Origin: Tuctoria greenei
Lineage: Eukaryota > Streptophyta > Magnoliopsida > Poales > Poaceae
Direction: 5' to 3'
Length of the DNA: 64,000 nt
Assembly: GCA_036927565.1 (NCBI GenBank)
Contig: JAYESD010000001.1
Location: 114,805,110-114,869,109 of the forward strand
Shown: positions 47,319 through 58,461 of the stretch, one piece after another
Numbering within the stretch: the stretch's first letter is position 1
How the letters are laid out: each line of letters starts with the position of its first letter
Made by a program: the position numbers and the translations under genes
Notes under the pieces: model-generated
What the model was told of the DNA's origin: nothing
What the model saw: the letters and a program-made list of their open reading frames with translations, nothing else
Databases searched by the model: none

Positions 47319-47825
47319 TTGTTGTTAAACTCCTCTAAACCTTGCAATGATAAAATTGGTTTAGGTTTTGATTCCCATGCTTACTCTAAAACACATCCAC
47401 CTAAAATTGTAAATTCATTAGGAAGTGGTTTGATTAAAATAGTTCCTAAACCAAAAGAGCTGATTTTTAAATCTGCAGGAGTGTTGTCACGTTCGGGTTC
47501 AAATAAACATACTTCATGCTCATTTCGACATGAACAAAAAATTATATTTCATTGTTCCTATTGTGGTAGAGATGGTCATGTCATAGATTTTTGTTATAGA
47601 CTAGCTAAACAACATAAAAAGGAAAGAATGCAAGCTAGATCTTATAACTCTCATGCAATATTTGTTGCACATACTAAACCGAATATCAGGAACATGCAAC
47701 CTGCTATTATGAGTCAAAAACATTCAAAGTTTATCTCTGGACCTTCCTTTTTTGCCTCCGGAGCTACCGATTTTTGTACTACACAAGTAACACTTTATTG
47801 GTCAGTAGTTAAGAAAAAAATCTGA
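47319..47825 (+). pseudogene. copia-2 gag-pol linker with second zinc knuckle
   Basis: This is a 168-codon frame with a complete CX2CX4HX4C motif, CSYCGRDGHVIDFC, followed by YRLAKQHKKERM. The same motif is damaged in copia-1. The frame is lost in an A-run at about 47813-47820, before the stretch THKPAV. The role is inferred to be nucleic-acid binding by an enlarged Gag. Confidence 0.7.
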
Positions 47826-47974
47826 AACCTTGACTCATAAACCAGCTGTTATCTCTGCTTTTGCGTGTTTTTCCTGCTACACATTGTGTGACTCAGTACT
47901 GGATTCCTAAATGCCTTTTGACTAACCCTACTATTGAGTCATTGACGTATTGTTCTTCTATGTAGGTTACACAC

Positions 47975-48280
47975 TTGAGGAAGGAGAACATTTGGATTGT
48001 GGATTCATGTTGCTCACGCCACATGACCGATAACAAAGAATTGTTCTCCTCCCTCCCTTTTGTCACGTGTAGGGAATGTTACTTTTGGCGATAATTCTTC
48101 AACTGCTATAATTTCTAAAGGTTCGGTTAGAGTAAATGATCACTACACTTTGAAGGATGTGGCACTTGTTAAAAGTTTGAAATACAACTTGCATTCTGTT
48201 TCACAACTGCTAGATGAAAATCTGGAAATTATTTTCACTAAAAATTGTTGCAAAGTTGTAAATTCAAATAGTGTTTTAAA
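47975..48280 (+). pseudogene. copia-2 protease (DSG changed to DSC)
   Basis: LRKENIWIVDSCCSRHMTDN replaces the family's WIVDSGCSRHMTGN. The Gly of the catalytic DSG is Cys (tgt at 48008-48010), predicted to disable it. A frameshift follows at the FVTCR position, and the remainder (GNVTFGDNSSTAIISKGSVR) is read from 48069. Confidence 0.8.
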
Positions 48281-49485
48281 ATGTATCGGTTTGGGAGAGT
48301 TTTTAAAGCCGATTTTGATTTGTCTTCCTCTAAGCATAGGTTTTTAGTTGCTAATGATTCTAAGGACATATATTTTTGGCGTTGTAGACTTGGTCACATA
48401 GGCTTTGATCATCTAACGCCTGTTAGTGCTCTTGATCACATGCGTGGGCTGCCTAAGCTTAAAGGGGACGAAGAAATTGTGTGCTCTTCTTGTAGACATG
48501 CTAAGATGGTTGCAGGTTCACATACTCCTCTCACAATGATCATGACAGCTGAACTGGGTCAATTTTTGCACCTTGACACCGTAGGACCTTCACGTGTTCA
48601 ATCCTTCGGAGGTAAATGGCATGTTCTTGTGATTGTTGATGATTATTCTAGATACTCTTGGGTTTACTTTATGGCATATAAGAATGAAGCTTTTAGTCAC
48701 TTTAGAACTTTATTTCTTAGATTATCAATTGATCACCCAGGATCTTTAAAAGCAATTAGAAGTGATAACAAAACCAAATTAAAAATCAATCTTTTGATCA
48801 CTTTTGTGCTGAAAAATGGAATAGATCACCAATTTTCTTCACCATATGTACCTCAACAAAACGGTGTTGTAGAAAGAAAGAATAGAACCTTAGTCGAAAT
48901 GGCTAGGACTATGCATGGTGAATATCAAACTCCTAGGAAATTTTGGGTTGATGCTATTGCAACCGCTTGTTATGTCTCTAATCGTGTTTCTTGCGAGCTA
49001 AGCTAGGTAAAGCACCATATGAGCTCCAGTTTGGACATAGGCCTAGTGTTACACACTTTCGGGTCTTTGGTTGCAAATGCTTATTTAAGAAACATTGTAA
49101 TCTTGATAAATTTGAACCTAGATCCATTGATGGAATGTTTATTGGTTATCCATCTCATACTAGAGGCTACCGTGTGCTTTTACTTGACACTATAAAAATT
49201 GTGCAGACTTGTGAGGTGTCTTTTGATGAACCTAGCTCGGGTACTAGCTCAAACATTGCAGGTCCAGATCCATATCCTCAGGGGGGGGGTATTATCGATG
49301 AAGAAGAAGAGTCGGTGATATTTCCTGATAGTTTTGAAGCCGACATGTGTCCAGCTCTAAACATTGAACAAGCTCCGACTACCGTCTTTGCTGGTCCTGA
49401 TCATCCACAAGCCACAAGCTCATCAATCTGTGATGAACCTAATGAAGAAGAAGCTTGTGAGACATCTGTTCCCCTACGGATTTAA
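48281..49485 (+). pseudogene. copia-2 integrase (broken)
   Basis: The frame at 48281-49006 includes the zinc module (RLGHIGFDHL...CSSCRHAKMV), HLDTVGP and NGVVERKNRTLVEMA. The second catalytic block is altered: SDNKTKLKIN in place of SDNGTEFKNQ, with the Asp kept. A frameshift near 48995 precedes AKLGKAPYELQFGHRPSVTH and GYPSHTRGYRVL. At DPYPQG there is a G run of nine (49281-49289) that keeps the acidic linker in frame. Confidence 0.85.
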
Positions 49486-49518
49486 AAGAATCATCCCCCG
49501 CAACAGATAATTGGAAGC

Positions 49519-50640
49519 TTGCATGAACCAATTACAAGATCCAGGTTTTCCGACCCCAATTCTCATGCTCATTCTTCTTTTGTTGCTTCTTGTGAACCCA
49601 AAGATATATCACATGCACTAACTAATGAATCTTGGATTATTGCCATGCAAGAAGAGTTAGAAAATTTTGAAAGAAATAATGTTTGGAAACTTGTACCTCC
49701 ACCTCAAGATCATACTTCTATTGGAACTAAATGGGTGTTTAAAAATAAACAATGTGAGGATGGGGTTGTGATTAGGAATAAGGCTAGATTGGTTGCTCGA
49801 GGTTTCACATAAATTTGAAGGTCTAGATTTTGATGAAACTTGTGCTCCTGTTGCTAGATTAGAAGCCATAAGAATTTTGTTAGCTTTTGCTGCATCTACA
49901 AGTTTCAAGTTATTTCAAATGAATGTAAAAAGTGCGATTCTTAATTGCTACAAAGATGAGGAGGTTTATGTTAAGCAACCATCAGGTTTTGAAAATCCAG
50001 ATTTTCCTAATCATGTTTTCAAACTGACTAAAGCCTTGTATGGTCTAAAACAAGCTCCTAGAGCATGGTATGATAGGTTAAAAACATTCTTACTTGAAAG
50101 TGGTTTACCATGGGAAAGGTTGATAAAACTCTTTTTGTGCTTAAGCATGGCAATGACTAATTATTCGTTCAAGTGTATGTGGATGATATTATCTTTGGTT
50201 GTGCTTCTCATGATCTTGTGTCCAATTTTTCAGAAATGATGAGTTTAGAATTTGAAATGAGGATGATGGGTGAACTCACTTACTTTTTGGGGCTGCAAAT
50301 CAAGCAAACCGAGGAAGGTACCTTTGTGCATCAAACGAAGTATACAAGAGACATTCTCGAGCGCTTCAACATGGACAAAAGCAAGCCTCTTCGGACACCA
50401 ATGGGAACAACATCAACACTTGAACTTGATGAAGATGGTGAACCCGTGTATCACAAAGAATATAGAAGCATGATAAGATCACTTTTGTACCTCACGGCAT
50501 CAAGACCGGACATACAATTCAGCGTATGTCTTTGTGCACGGTTTCAAGCTTCCCCACGTGCTTCACATCGTCAAGCCATCAAAAGAATTCTCAGGTACTT
50601 ATATGGAACTCAAGAATTTGGCATTTTTCTTCCTTCTTCC
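49519..50640 (+). pseudogene. copia-2 reverse transcriptase (frameshifted, YVDD intact)
   Basis: Blocks include IIAMQEELENFERNNVWKLV, TKWVFKNKQCEDGVVIRNKA, APVARLEAIRILLAFAASTS, QMNVKSAILNCY and ALYGLKQAPRAWYDRLKTFL. The active site VYVDDIIFG is at 50173-50199 with both aspartates (50182-50187). In the QMDVKSAF block the first catalytic Asp is Asn (QMNVKSAI). Frameshifts near 49805, 50105 and 50160 separate the pieces. Confidence 0.83.
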
Positions 50641-51125
50641 TCAATCGTTACTTTGAAAGCTTTTTCGGATGCTGATTTTAGGGGTTGTAGGATTGATAGG
50701 AAAAGTACTTTTGGTGCTTGTCATTTTCTTGGTAATTAACTTGTTGCTTGGTCCTCTGGAAAACAAAACCCAGTTATACAATCCACAGTCGAATCTGAAT
50801 ATGTAGCTACTGTTAGTGCTTGCTCACAAATTTGTTGGATTGTTCAAACACTTAAGGACTATGGGGTTGATCTAGATAGTGTTCCTCTGTTTTGTGATAA
50901 CACTAGTTCCATTTGCATTGCTAAAAACCCGTGCAACATTCTAGAACTAAGCACATTGATATTAGGTATCACTTTCTCTGTGATAATGTTGAAAAAGGAA
51001 CATTGTGCTTCACCATGTAGATAACGAACAAAAATTGGCTGACATTTTCACAAAACCTTTGGGTTCCACTCGTTTTTGTTACATTCGTAGTGAAATAGGG
51101 GTTATACATCCTCATGGCTTAAATT
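50641..51125 (+). pseudogene. copia-2 RNase H (broken)
   Basis: TLKAFSDADFRGCRIDRKST and CHFLGN end at a taa at 50737-50739 where copia-1 has Ser. The frame continues LVAWSSGKQNP, ESEYVATVSACSQICWIVQT and VPLFCDNTSSICIAKNP, then shifts. The three acidic catalytic positions survive, but the stop and the 3' frameshift inactivate it. Confidence 0.82.
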
Positions 51126-52047
51126 GAGGGGGAGTTTTGAAACTTGGGAAGTCTATATGTGAATATGAACTTAAAATATATGAGCATAGTATTTCATACA
51201 TATATGACTTTGTGATTCCTTTTACATGCTGAAAGTTCATACTACATTACTCATGTTATACATTTTGTAGTTTTTGCCATGACTAGTAATTGGAATAATC
51301 ACTTACACTAAATCTGGTCATAATGAAACTTTCTTATTGTTTTACACCTGTTGCATGCTCACAAGTGCTTTTAAAAGAATTAATCAAGTAATCAACTCAC
51401 ATGTTGAGTTTTATGAACAAATATAAATTGAGAAAAGATCAAGAGAATATGTGCATCGCACTTCTTCTCTGTGACTTGTCAGTGCACTTAGATATGAACT
51501 TGGAAGAAGTTTTGTATGACTAAAACCATGTCCTTAAGCTTCTGATTGTCACATGACATAGGCTTCGCTTGGTTGGATAGAATAAGTCAGATGCGCATAT
51601 AATCTCTTGCAAATATTATATGATCTAGATTTGTGCTTTGAAAAATAATAAAAATCAGCAACAAATGTCATGCTTTCAGGTTTTGAAATAGTTAAGTTTG
51701 TGAGATCATGACTTGCTTAAATTGAAAATTATATTTGATCTCTAGCATGGCTTACACTACTTTATGTATCTCATTGTTGTGATAGTGTATGTTACTTCAT
51801 AGTATGACTTGGATGAGCTTTGTTCTATATGTATATGTTATAATGTGCTCATAACAAATTAAAATTTCTCTTTTGTACCTTGCTGAATACATTGTCAAAG
51901 GGGGAGAAGTATGCAAGGGGGAGAAATTTATTTTTATCTCATTTGATTTTCAAAAAGGGGGAGAAATTGTTTTCAAAACTTTTCATGTGAATAAGCCAAT
52001 GTTCGGATTTTAAGTGTTGTTGCCAATGCATTCATCAAGGGGGAGAT
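51126..52047 (+). other. Copia-2 3' noncoding region with repeated polypurine tracts
   Basis: GGGGGAGA-type tracts lie at about 51126-51135, 51897-51908, 51914-51925 and 51952-51966, with the LTR-proximal AAGGGGGAGAT at 52037-52047. The sequence between them is conserved with copia-1 (19820-20864, reverse complement) although neither copy encodes a protein there. No envelope-like gene is seen. Confidence 0.75.
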
Positions 52048-53731
52048 TGTGAGACCTATGTGTGCTGAATACATTGGCTATGGTGATAAAATTTTTGAAT
52101 ATCAGCAAAACACCTTTATCATCAAGGTCCAAGTCTAGATTTGGGTTCCTGCTAGGTCCGATGATAGGTCCGACTTGTTTTTGGTAGCTCCGACAAGGTC
52201 TGACGTATGGTCTGACTTGCTATGGCTAGGTCCGACTAGCTTTGGTTAGCTCCGGCGCTAGGTCTGACTAGCTTTGGTCAGCTCCGTCGCTAGGTCCGAC
52301 TAGCTTTGGTAAGCTCGGGTGCTAGGTTCTGCTAGCTTTGGTAAGCTCCAGCTCAAGGTCCGATTAGTTTTTGTGAAGGTCTGGAGCTAGATTGCAATGG
52401 TTCTCCTTTTACTTTAGAATATTTCGAACTTTTTTACATCTATGGAAAGTTTGCTTAGTATTCTTTTACTATGTTGTTGGTGTCTTTTGGTGGTTATTGC
52501 TTTTATAAATTTGCTATGGTTTGCAACATGCTTATGTGAGGTGCTAACGTAAGGTGTTGTGGTTTCGGAACTTGTGCTTGGAAGTATCGGTTGTTTATTC
52601 ATGTGCAGGTGTTGCTTGAGTTCTAGACATGGCTGGTTGAACTAGTCTTGGGGAGAAGATGAGGTTCAACAACCATGTTCGGGAGGAATAGTGGTTGAGT
52701 TGATCGGGAGGTTGTGCAGCATGTTTGAATTAAGAACAATGCATATGAAGATATCGTGGATGTCATAGAAAGATGTTTGCACGTGTGCAAGGAGTGCATG
52801 GATGTGGCTACATGGTTCTGAAGCGTGATGAAGAGATGTCAACGTAAAGAATTTGTCGGAAAGGTCCAACCAACTAGGTTATGGACTCAGCCTGTGGTTG
52901 AGTCATGTTTGACTTAAATACGGAAACTTTTGAGTTGGTTATGATAGGATTTTGTGTGGGTCACGAATTTGAGTTGTTTTAGGAATGTGGGATATGTTCC
53001 TAAGGTGTTTGGAAGTCTAAGGTTGCTTCTATCTGCGTATAGTAGAGTCTAGAGCCATTATGGAAAGTTTTGATTTGTGAATTGAGAAGGATTAGAGTAC
53101 TAGTTAGTATTGGGTTGGCCTAAGGGCTGGTTATATAAGCAATGGAGGCCAGATCTCGTGGTAGACGACTTTTGGTCTATTCCTCTTTTGTTCTATTGAA
53201 TAAAATTCATAGTTGAAAGAAACTTTTGTTCCTTGTTCGTCCGACTTGTTTTCTTCAAGTCTTTCACATCGAGTTTCTGCACAGCTATCTTTCTTTGGTG
53301 GTTTTGTCATAACTTGAGTTTTACAGAACCGATTGACATGATTATTTTTGGGTTGTCTTCACAACTTGAATTTATATCATATGTGAAAATTTCACAGTCA
53401 TTAGATTTGTGGTTTCTGATCTATACGAGTTTCTTTGCAGTGTTCCAGAACTGTTTTTCTCTGAAAGGACAGATTGACCTTTGTTTGATCTTTCAATCGT
53501 AACTTGACTTTCTCTCGACGGGTTTTTGTGATTCTTTTTGTGAAGTCTTCGTGACTTGATTCTCCACAATACATACTAGTTTTTTCACAGTTGAACACAT
53601 TTAGAATAGTCACAGACATGGTTTCTTTAACAGATTGGTTTTCTGCCGAGGGGTGTTTTGTTGCTTCCGCTAAAAAGTTTTAATCTACCATTCACCCCCT
53701 AGTAGCTTTACACGTGCTCTTCAATCCTACA
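52048..53731 (+). repeat. 3' LTR of copia-2
   Basis: TGTGAGACCTATGTG to CAATCCTACA pairs with 43889-45613. The U3 unit cluster is at about 52130-52400 and the TATA box at 53132-53139. It is about 40 bp shorter than its partner through small deletions, for example near 52570. Confidence 0.92.
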
Positions 53732-53817
53732 GGATGATCTCAAGAAGGATTTTCCATCTCTCTTCTCTTCCGCGTCGAATCTCGAGGGCGAGATTCATTT
53801 TAAGAGGGGGGTAGGTT
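53732..53817 (+). pseudogene. End of the gypsy B second chromodomain and polypurine tract
   Basis: After copia-2 the frame resumes with DDLKKDFPSLFSSASNLEGE. It ends in a purine tract, AAGAGGGGGGTAGGTT, directly before the right LTR at 53818. Confidence 0.82.
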
Positions 53818-56663
53818 TGTAACACCCTCATCTTCATGCATCATGCACTGCATAAGTTCATATACGTGTTTAACATTGATCCACATAAAAAGGAATGAGT
53901 TTAAAATGAATTAGAAACAAAACCGCACTCAAAAGTTCTGAGGAGTGCGGACTAGTTCGTTTTTCGTGCGGACTAGTCCGATTTCTCTATGACCTTCTTC
54001 GGACTTGTCCTTTCTTCTTGCGGACAATTCCGATATCATCTCTGTACAATTTTCAGACCTGTCTGGCCCATAGAGGACTAGTCCGGTCATCCCAAATTTC
54101 CTGAAATTTCACCAAGTCCCTAGACTTGTCTGGACTTGTCCGACATCTAGCGGACTTGTCCATTTTCGCCTCTGACTAAAATCGGACTTGACCTGTTTTG
54201 GCCAGACTTATCTGGTTTTCCTCTGACTAAGTACAGACTTGTCTGATGTTTAGTCCAAACTTGTCCGATATCTCTCTGACTAACTTCGGACTAGTCCAGC
54301 CTTTTGCAGACTTGACCGACGATGGCGATTCCGAGTTGATCTTTTGTTTCATGACGTGTTTTTGGGTTTTACCTTAAGTGGGCCTAAGGACGTCGTGTCT
54401 AACTCTTTTTGGAGCCCATGTGGGACCCCACACAGGCCTCCACCCTTCCAAAACTCGAAATTCATCAAACCCTAGCCCTCCACCCTTATATGAACAACCC
54501 CACCCCTTAACCTTACATCCTTTTACCTCAATTTAAAGACCACAAACACAAGTTCGTTGAGAGCCGCCATCAAGGAGGGAGAAGGAGACCCCGAGCGGGA
54601 AGAAGAAGAGGAGGAAACAAAAGAGGATCAACCAAGCAAGATCTCCATCAAGTTTCGTTCTTCATCAACCATTCACCTTCAAGTTATTCATCTACCCTAG
54701 ATCGTCAAGATCCAAGTGCTGCCTCCAAAACCCATGATTCATTGGAGTTCTAAACACCTGGTATACCTTCTACTTTCTATTTCTCACGTGAATTCAACCG
54801 CATTTCTCCAAATTCACGTCGATCTAGAAAACCCTAGTTTGTTGTTTCTGCGAAGGGCGGACTAGTCCGGCCCTACAGCGGACTAGTCCGATTTTGCAGA
54901 CTATTTTCTACTGAATTAATTCTAAAATGATTCAAAACAACTACAAACCTGTGTAGACTTGTTAATAACCATTGTAAATGATTAGTGAACATTATTAACA
55001 ACTCATTAACTTGTTTTGCTTCGCATTTGTATTAATCATGCATGTCATGTCATATTGAGCAATATATATGCACTTATTGATTGTGCTTCTTGTCTTGTAT
55101 GTTCGTTGTGCGGCTTAGACGGACTTTCGCTAGAGAGTGCTGTGGAGGATCTTCAGTACCAAGAATTTGAAGGATTTGACCCAAACAAAACCCAAGAGCA
55201 AGGCGAGTGTCCTTGAACATATTGATCCGATTTTTACAATAAATGTTTTGCTTTCAAAACTTCATTCTTGTGTCAAAAATATAGGAATTCCTATGATAGA
55301 AGGTTTACTAGCTTTGTTTAACCATCCTTGTCACCTGGAATACTTGGTAGAGAGTTGGGAAAGGGATTTTTTATTTTGCTTCACTTATTTAATTGGGATG
55401 GGAAAACAATTATACCATTTAATTATGCATTAATGAGATATGGTTAACATGAACTAGTTATTATGACATGGTAATTAGTGATCTAAGCAAGCATGGTATG
55501 TGGTTCGGGTTGGATGCTATGGTGGTTTCGCTTGCTTTAGATCTAAGGACCGGTTCGTGGAGCGACCATCCAGGAATTACAGTGCCACCACGAGGCCAAG
55601 TATGGGTGCAGCATAGCTGATTTATTAGGGTATTGCTTGTATTGAGCGGATAATTTGTGCACCGGTGAAGGGGAGTCGGATTGGGTTTGGATTTGAGGCG
55701 GGACTCCCTGGGATTTGAATGGCACAAGAGGAGGCCCTTGGTTGAAGATGTGCTCAGTTGGAGACATTCCCACCGGTGAAACCTAAGTGGGTTCGTACAT
55801 ACTAGTAGTCCCTTTGTAAATGGTATTTTGTGATCTCTTGGCCACACACATAAGGAATTGTGAGACGGCATCATAGAGGCTCCATAGTCATCGAAATGGG
55901 ATGAAATCACGAACAAGTGGGTAAAGTGGTACAACCTCTGCAGAGTGTCTTAAAAACTATCATGATAGCCGTGCTCCCGGTAATGAGCAACCTGGACCCT
56001 CACATGATTAGAGGAAACTTGAGATTTGGGATGGTTTGGTACTGGTTATGGGATGGTATTATGGTTTATGGCAATGGATATGGTTAATGGTAATGAGAAA
56101 TTTGGAATATGGATGATGGTAATGAAATATGGACTGGTATTATGATAACTACATGGTTTATGATGGGTTTACTTCACATACATATAATATATTGCTTTTC
56201 AAATGTTTTACTGTACTTTTCAGCACTTAGCCTTTATTATTGTCGTCATTTGAATCAGCTGCATCTCATACTTTCCACAATTGCTGAGTACGACATGTAC
56301 TCACCCTTGCAATTCCCCTACCAACAGTTGCAGGTCAGGATTGGGAGTATAACGGTGATAATGCGGAGTTCTAGGCCGTGCCTGCCATCAGCTTTGCCTG
56401 TGGTGTTGCTTGGAGCCGCACTACACTATTTGCTTAGTTGCTTTAATTAGTTTATTTCCGTTGCATTATTTCAAACTTGTCATTAATATTCATTAGAACT
56501 CGTATTTGAGGATATTCTTAATTGTATAATAAAAGTGGTTAATTAACCTTGTTCTGTGGTAATTTTATGTATATCCTTTTGTGAATGCACTCGTGTATGT
56601 GTGTTGAACGTCCTGGGCACATATATACGTTCACATGGTTCATTTTCGGAACCGAGTATCACA
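53818..56663 (+). repeat. Right LTR of gypsy B
   Basis: It begins TGTAACACCCTCATCTTCAT and ends ACCGAGTATCACA, 2846 bp. It is clearly homologous to the other two but visibly more diverged from both than they are from each other, so it may come from another subfamily. It has U3 palindromes at 53945-54330, a TATATGAA box at 54487-54494, CTCTGCAGAG near 55935 and CTATCATGATAG near 55957. No gene is seen. Confidence 0.9.
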
Positions 56664-57041
56664 TCCACCCTATATAAACAACCCAACACACACCCTTACA
56701 TCACTTTGTCACAATTGAAGAGAACCCCTGACCCTAGTTTGTGAGAGCCGCCATCAAGGAGAGAGGAGCTCGCAGCCAGGGGAAGGAAGAGAAAGATAGG
56801 AGGATCAAGAAAGATCGATCTTCATCAACTCATCGACATCATTGTCAATTCTCCACCCATTCCTCGTCTCCTTCGATCTTGACATCAAATTCTCGAGTCT
56901 TCAACTCTTGAACCCTTGAGTTCGTGGTAAATATCTTAGATGCATCATTTCTACGAATATTATGGTTCCCTATTAACTTAACTATGCTCTAGTTGAAAAT
57001 TTGCCAAAACCCTAGCCATCACGGACTTGTCCGGTCCCTGT
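56664..57041 (+). repeat. Fragment of another related gypsy LTR
   Basis: The sequence resumes an LTR mid-way: TCCACCCTATATAAACAACC, then a leader with GAGAGCCGCCATCAAGGAGA, ending CGGACTTGTCCGGTCCCTGT. It corresponds to about 54478-54890 of the right LTR but is a different variant. Gypsy B abuts it on the left and Tat-2 on the right, so it is the target into which both went. Confidence 0.75.
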
Positions 57042-57924
57042 TGTCGGTGTTTGGATCCGGCAAATCTCCCGACACTACCGTTGGTAGGTCAAGGAGTTGT
57101 AGTTCGGTAATGGGCGCTCAGAGATTCAAGAAGGTGAAAGACAAATGGACACAGAGATTTACGTGGTTCGGGCCGCCTGAGCGTAATACCCTACTCCACG
57201 GGGTGTGTTGGTGCTGTATTAAGCGTGTGAGTCTAGAAGAAGCTCCAGAAGAAGAAGCTCGTCTAGGTCAGGGAGTCCAGTAGTGGTCTAGAGCCGTCCC
57301 TTGTGTATCGTCGACCAGTCCTTTTATAGTACAAGGACTGGTCGTTACACCGTTAGCCTGGCCTGACATGTGTCCCCGGCGGTTACACATGCTTGATACA
57401 CAATTAATGAGGTTAATTACCCTTAATAGCCCGGTAACGGGCCTTAACAGTGCCGTTACCGATATTAAGGGCCATCCAATCGTGTGTCATTAATATGGCA
57501 TTAATGACACTTAATCGGGTCTTGACGTCTTTGATTGCTCCTTGAAGGTCCGCAGCCGTTGGGGGGTCCACCCGCCTAATTGTTGAAGTTGAAAGTCCGG
57601 CGATTCAGTCACATGGCAGCTCTGGAGCTTATCTTCGTGGACGGGTAGGTCCTGTGCTGTTGGACATGTGTCGGCACTGGAGCTTCCCTCTGTCTCGGGT
57701 TAGGTCCGGGGATGCCATACTGGTATCTAGCCGGAGCTTTCCCATGTGTGGGCAATAGCTCCGGTCTTATGATACACGTGGCGGCCCTGGGACTAACCAT
57801 GTCAGGGAAGCAGGTCCGGTTACACCTAACATGTGGGGCCTTCAGAGGTCTTCAAATCTGGTAGATGGAGTTTCCTTGTGATCTTTGCAATCTCAAGGGG
57901 TCTCCGGTACATAAGGTACCGACA
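57042..57924 (-). repeat. 3' LTR of Tat-2 (883 bp)
   Basis: Plus reading runs from TGTCGGTGTTTGG to GGTACCGACA; the ends form a perfect 7-bp inverted repeat, TGTCGGT/ACCGACA. A polypurine tract on the minus strand adjoins 57924, which sets the orientation. The segment CACAGAGATTTACGTGGTTC near 57153-57172 is a stretch I associate with grass Tat LTRs. The promoter hairpin is described separately. Confidence 0.9.
57312..57344 (-). promoter_or_regulatory. TATA box within a perfect 12-bp inverted repeat (Tat-2 LTR)
   Basis: Arms CGACCAGTCCTT (57312-57323) and AAGGACTGGTCG (57333-57344) are exact reverse complements around TTATAGTAC. On the minus strand, the transcribed direction of the element, this contains TATAAAA (57322-57328). 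It is likely the LTR core promoter; the hairpin's role is unknown. Confidence 0.65.
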
Positions 57925-57946
57925 GCGGCCCCCTGGGCCCACCTCC
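57925..57946 (-). other. polypurine tract of Tat-2
   Basis: The minus strand reads GGTGGGCCCAGGGGGCCGC directly before the LTR. It is interrupted by a few pyrimidines but is clearly G-rich and in the right place. Confidence 0.7.
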
Positions 57947-58461
57947 TGGAGAGACTTTTTGGATGAAGTCATTCCGCCGGAGGTGGGTCCATTCTTCAGT
58001 TTTTGAGATGTGTCTTCAAGGGTCTTCGTACGTGCCGTTGGCGATGGTTTGCAGTTAAACCACCGCCGCGTGGCATATCTTGGATGCGGCAGGTGAGATC
58101 TCAGCGTGCGGATCTCACGCAATTGAAGGTCGCCGGTTCCCGATACGAAAATCGTATCGGTTCCACGCGCCCTGTCAGGCCGCCACCTTCGGGTTTCCCG
58201 CCTTTCATGATGACAACCGTTCGCCTGGGGTAAGGACCTCGACTTGATCGTCGGGGTGGCGTCGGGCCCCATTGTCATTGGTAGGGTGAAGTTTTTGACT
58301 GGTATCGCCAGCTCCTCTGCGGTTTCCATCCAAGCGTTGTGGGGGCTTACTTATGTAGGAAAGCACACACCATTTGGGGTTCTTTACGCCTTTCATTCGA
58401 ACTTGCGCTCAAACCTTCCAAACTTTCGCTTGATTTTCCTCTCTTGCCTCGATGTGCCGCG
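57947..58461 (+). other. Leader region of the Tat-2 antisense gene
   Basis: No gene is supported. Two perfect hairpins are close together: GTGAGATC/GATCTCAC (58093-58100, 58111-58118; loop of 10) and CCGATACGA/TCGTATCGG (58140-58148, 58152-58160; loop of 3). The frame of the aORF is open back to 58339, but without an ATG before 58462. A plus-strand promoter for the antisense gene would have to lie here or in the LTR. Confidence 0.55.

Larger units (their letters stand above)
43889..53731 (+). mobile_element. Copia-2: Sirevirus-like Ty1/copia element inserted in gypsy B
   Basis: The same family as copia-1 lies in the opposite orientation: LTRs of about 1.7 kb, primer-binding site, gag, linker with zinc knuckle, protease, integrase, RT, RNase H, repeated polypurine tracts. 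Flanking 5-mers are gaatg (43884-43888) and ggatg (53732-53736), a target-site duplication with one change, so it is a clean insertion. It has more stops and frameshifts than copia-1, although its RT keeps YVDD. Confidence 0.9.
29609..56663 (+). mobile_element. Gypsy B: LTR-internal-LTR-internal-LTR array (Del/Tekay-like) hosting copia-2
   Basis: Three LTR copies (29609-32383, 37205-39524, 53818-56663) in the same orientation enclose two internal regions, both with gag, protease, RT, RNase H, integrase and chromodomain. The middle LTR lacks its last part, and the second internal region lacks its primer-binding site and gag start. Outer flanks are gcacg on the left and tccac on the right, which do not match, so a simple insertion is not supported. 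Copia-2 interrupts the second chromodomain. Both internal regions are dead. Confidence 0.85.

Noticed and set aside
51126..52047. Envelope-like gene sometimes present in Sireviruses
   Set aside because: No open frame of useful length lies between RNase H and the 3' LTR in either copia copy.
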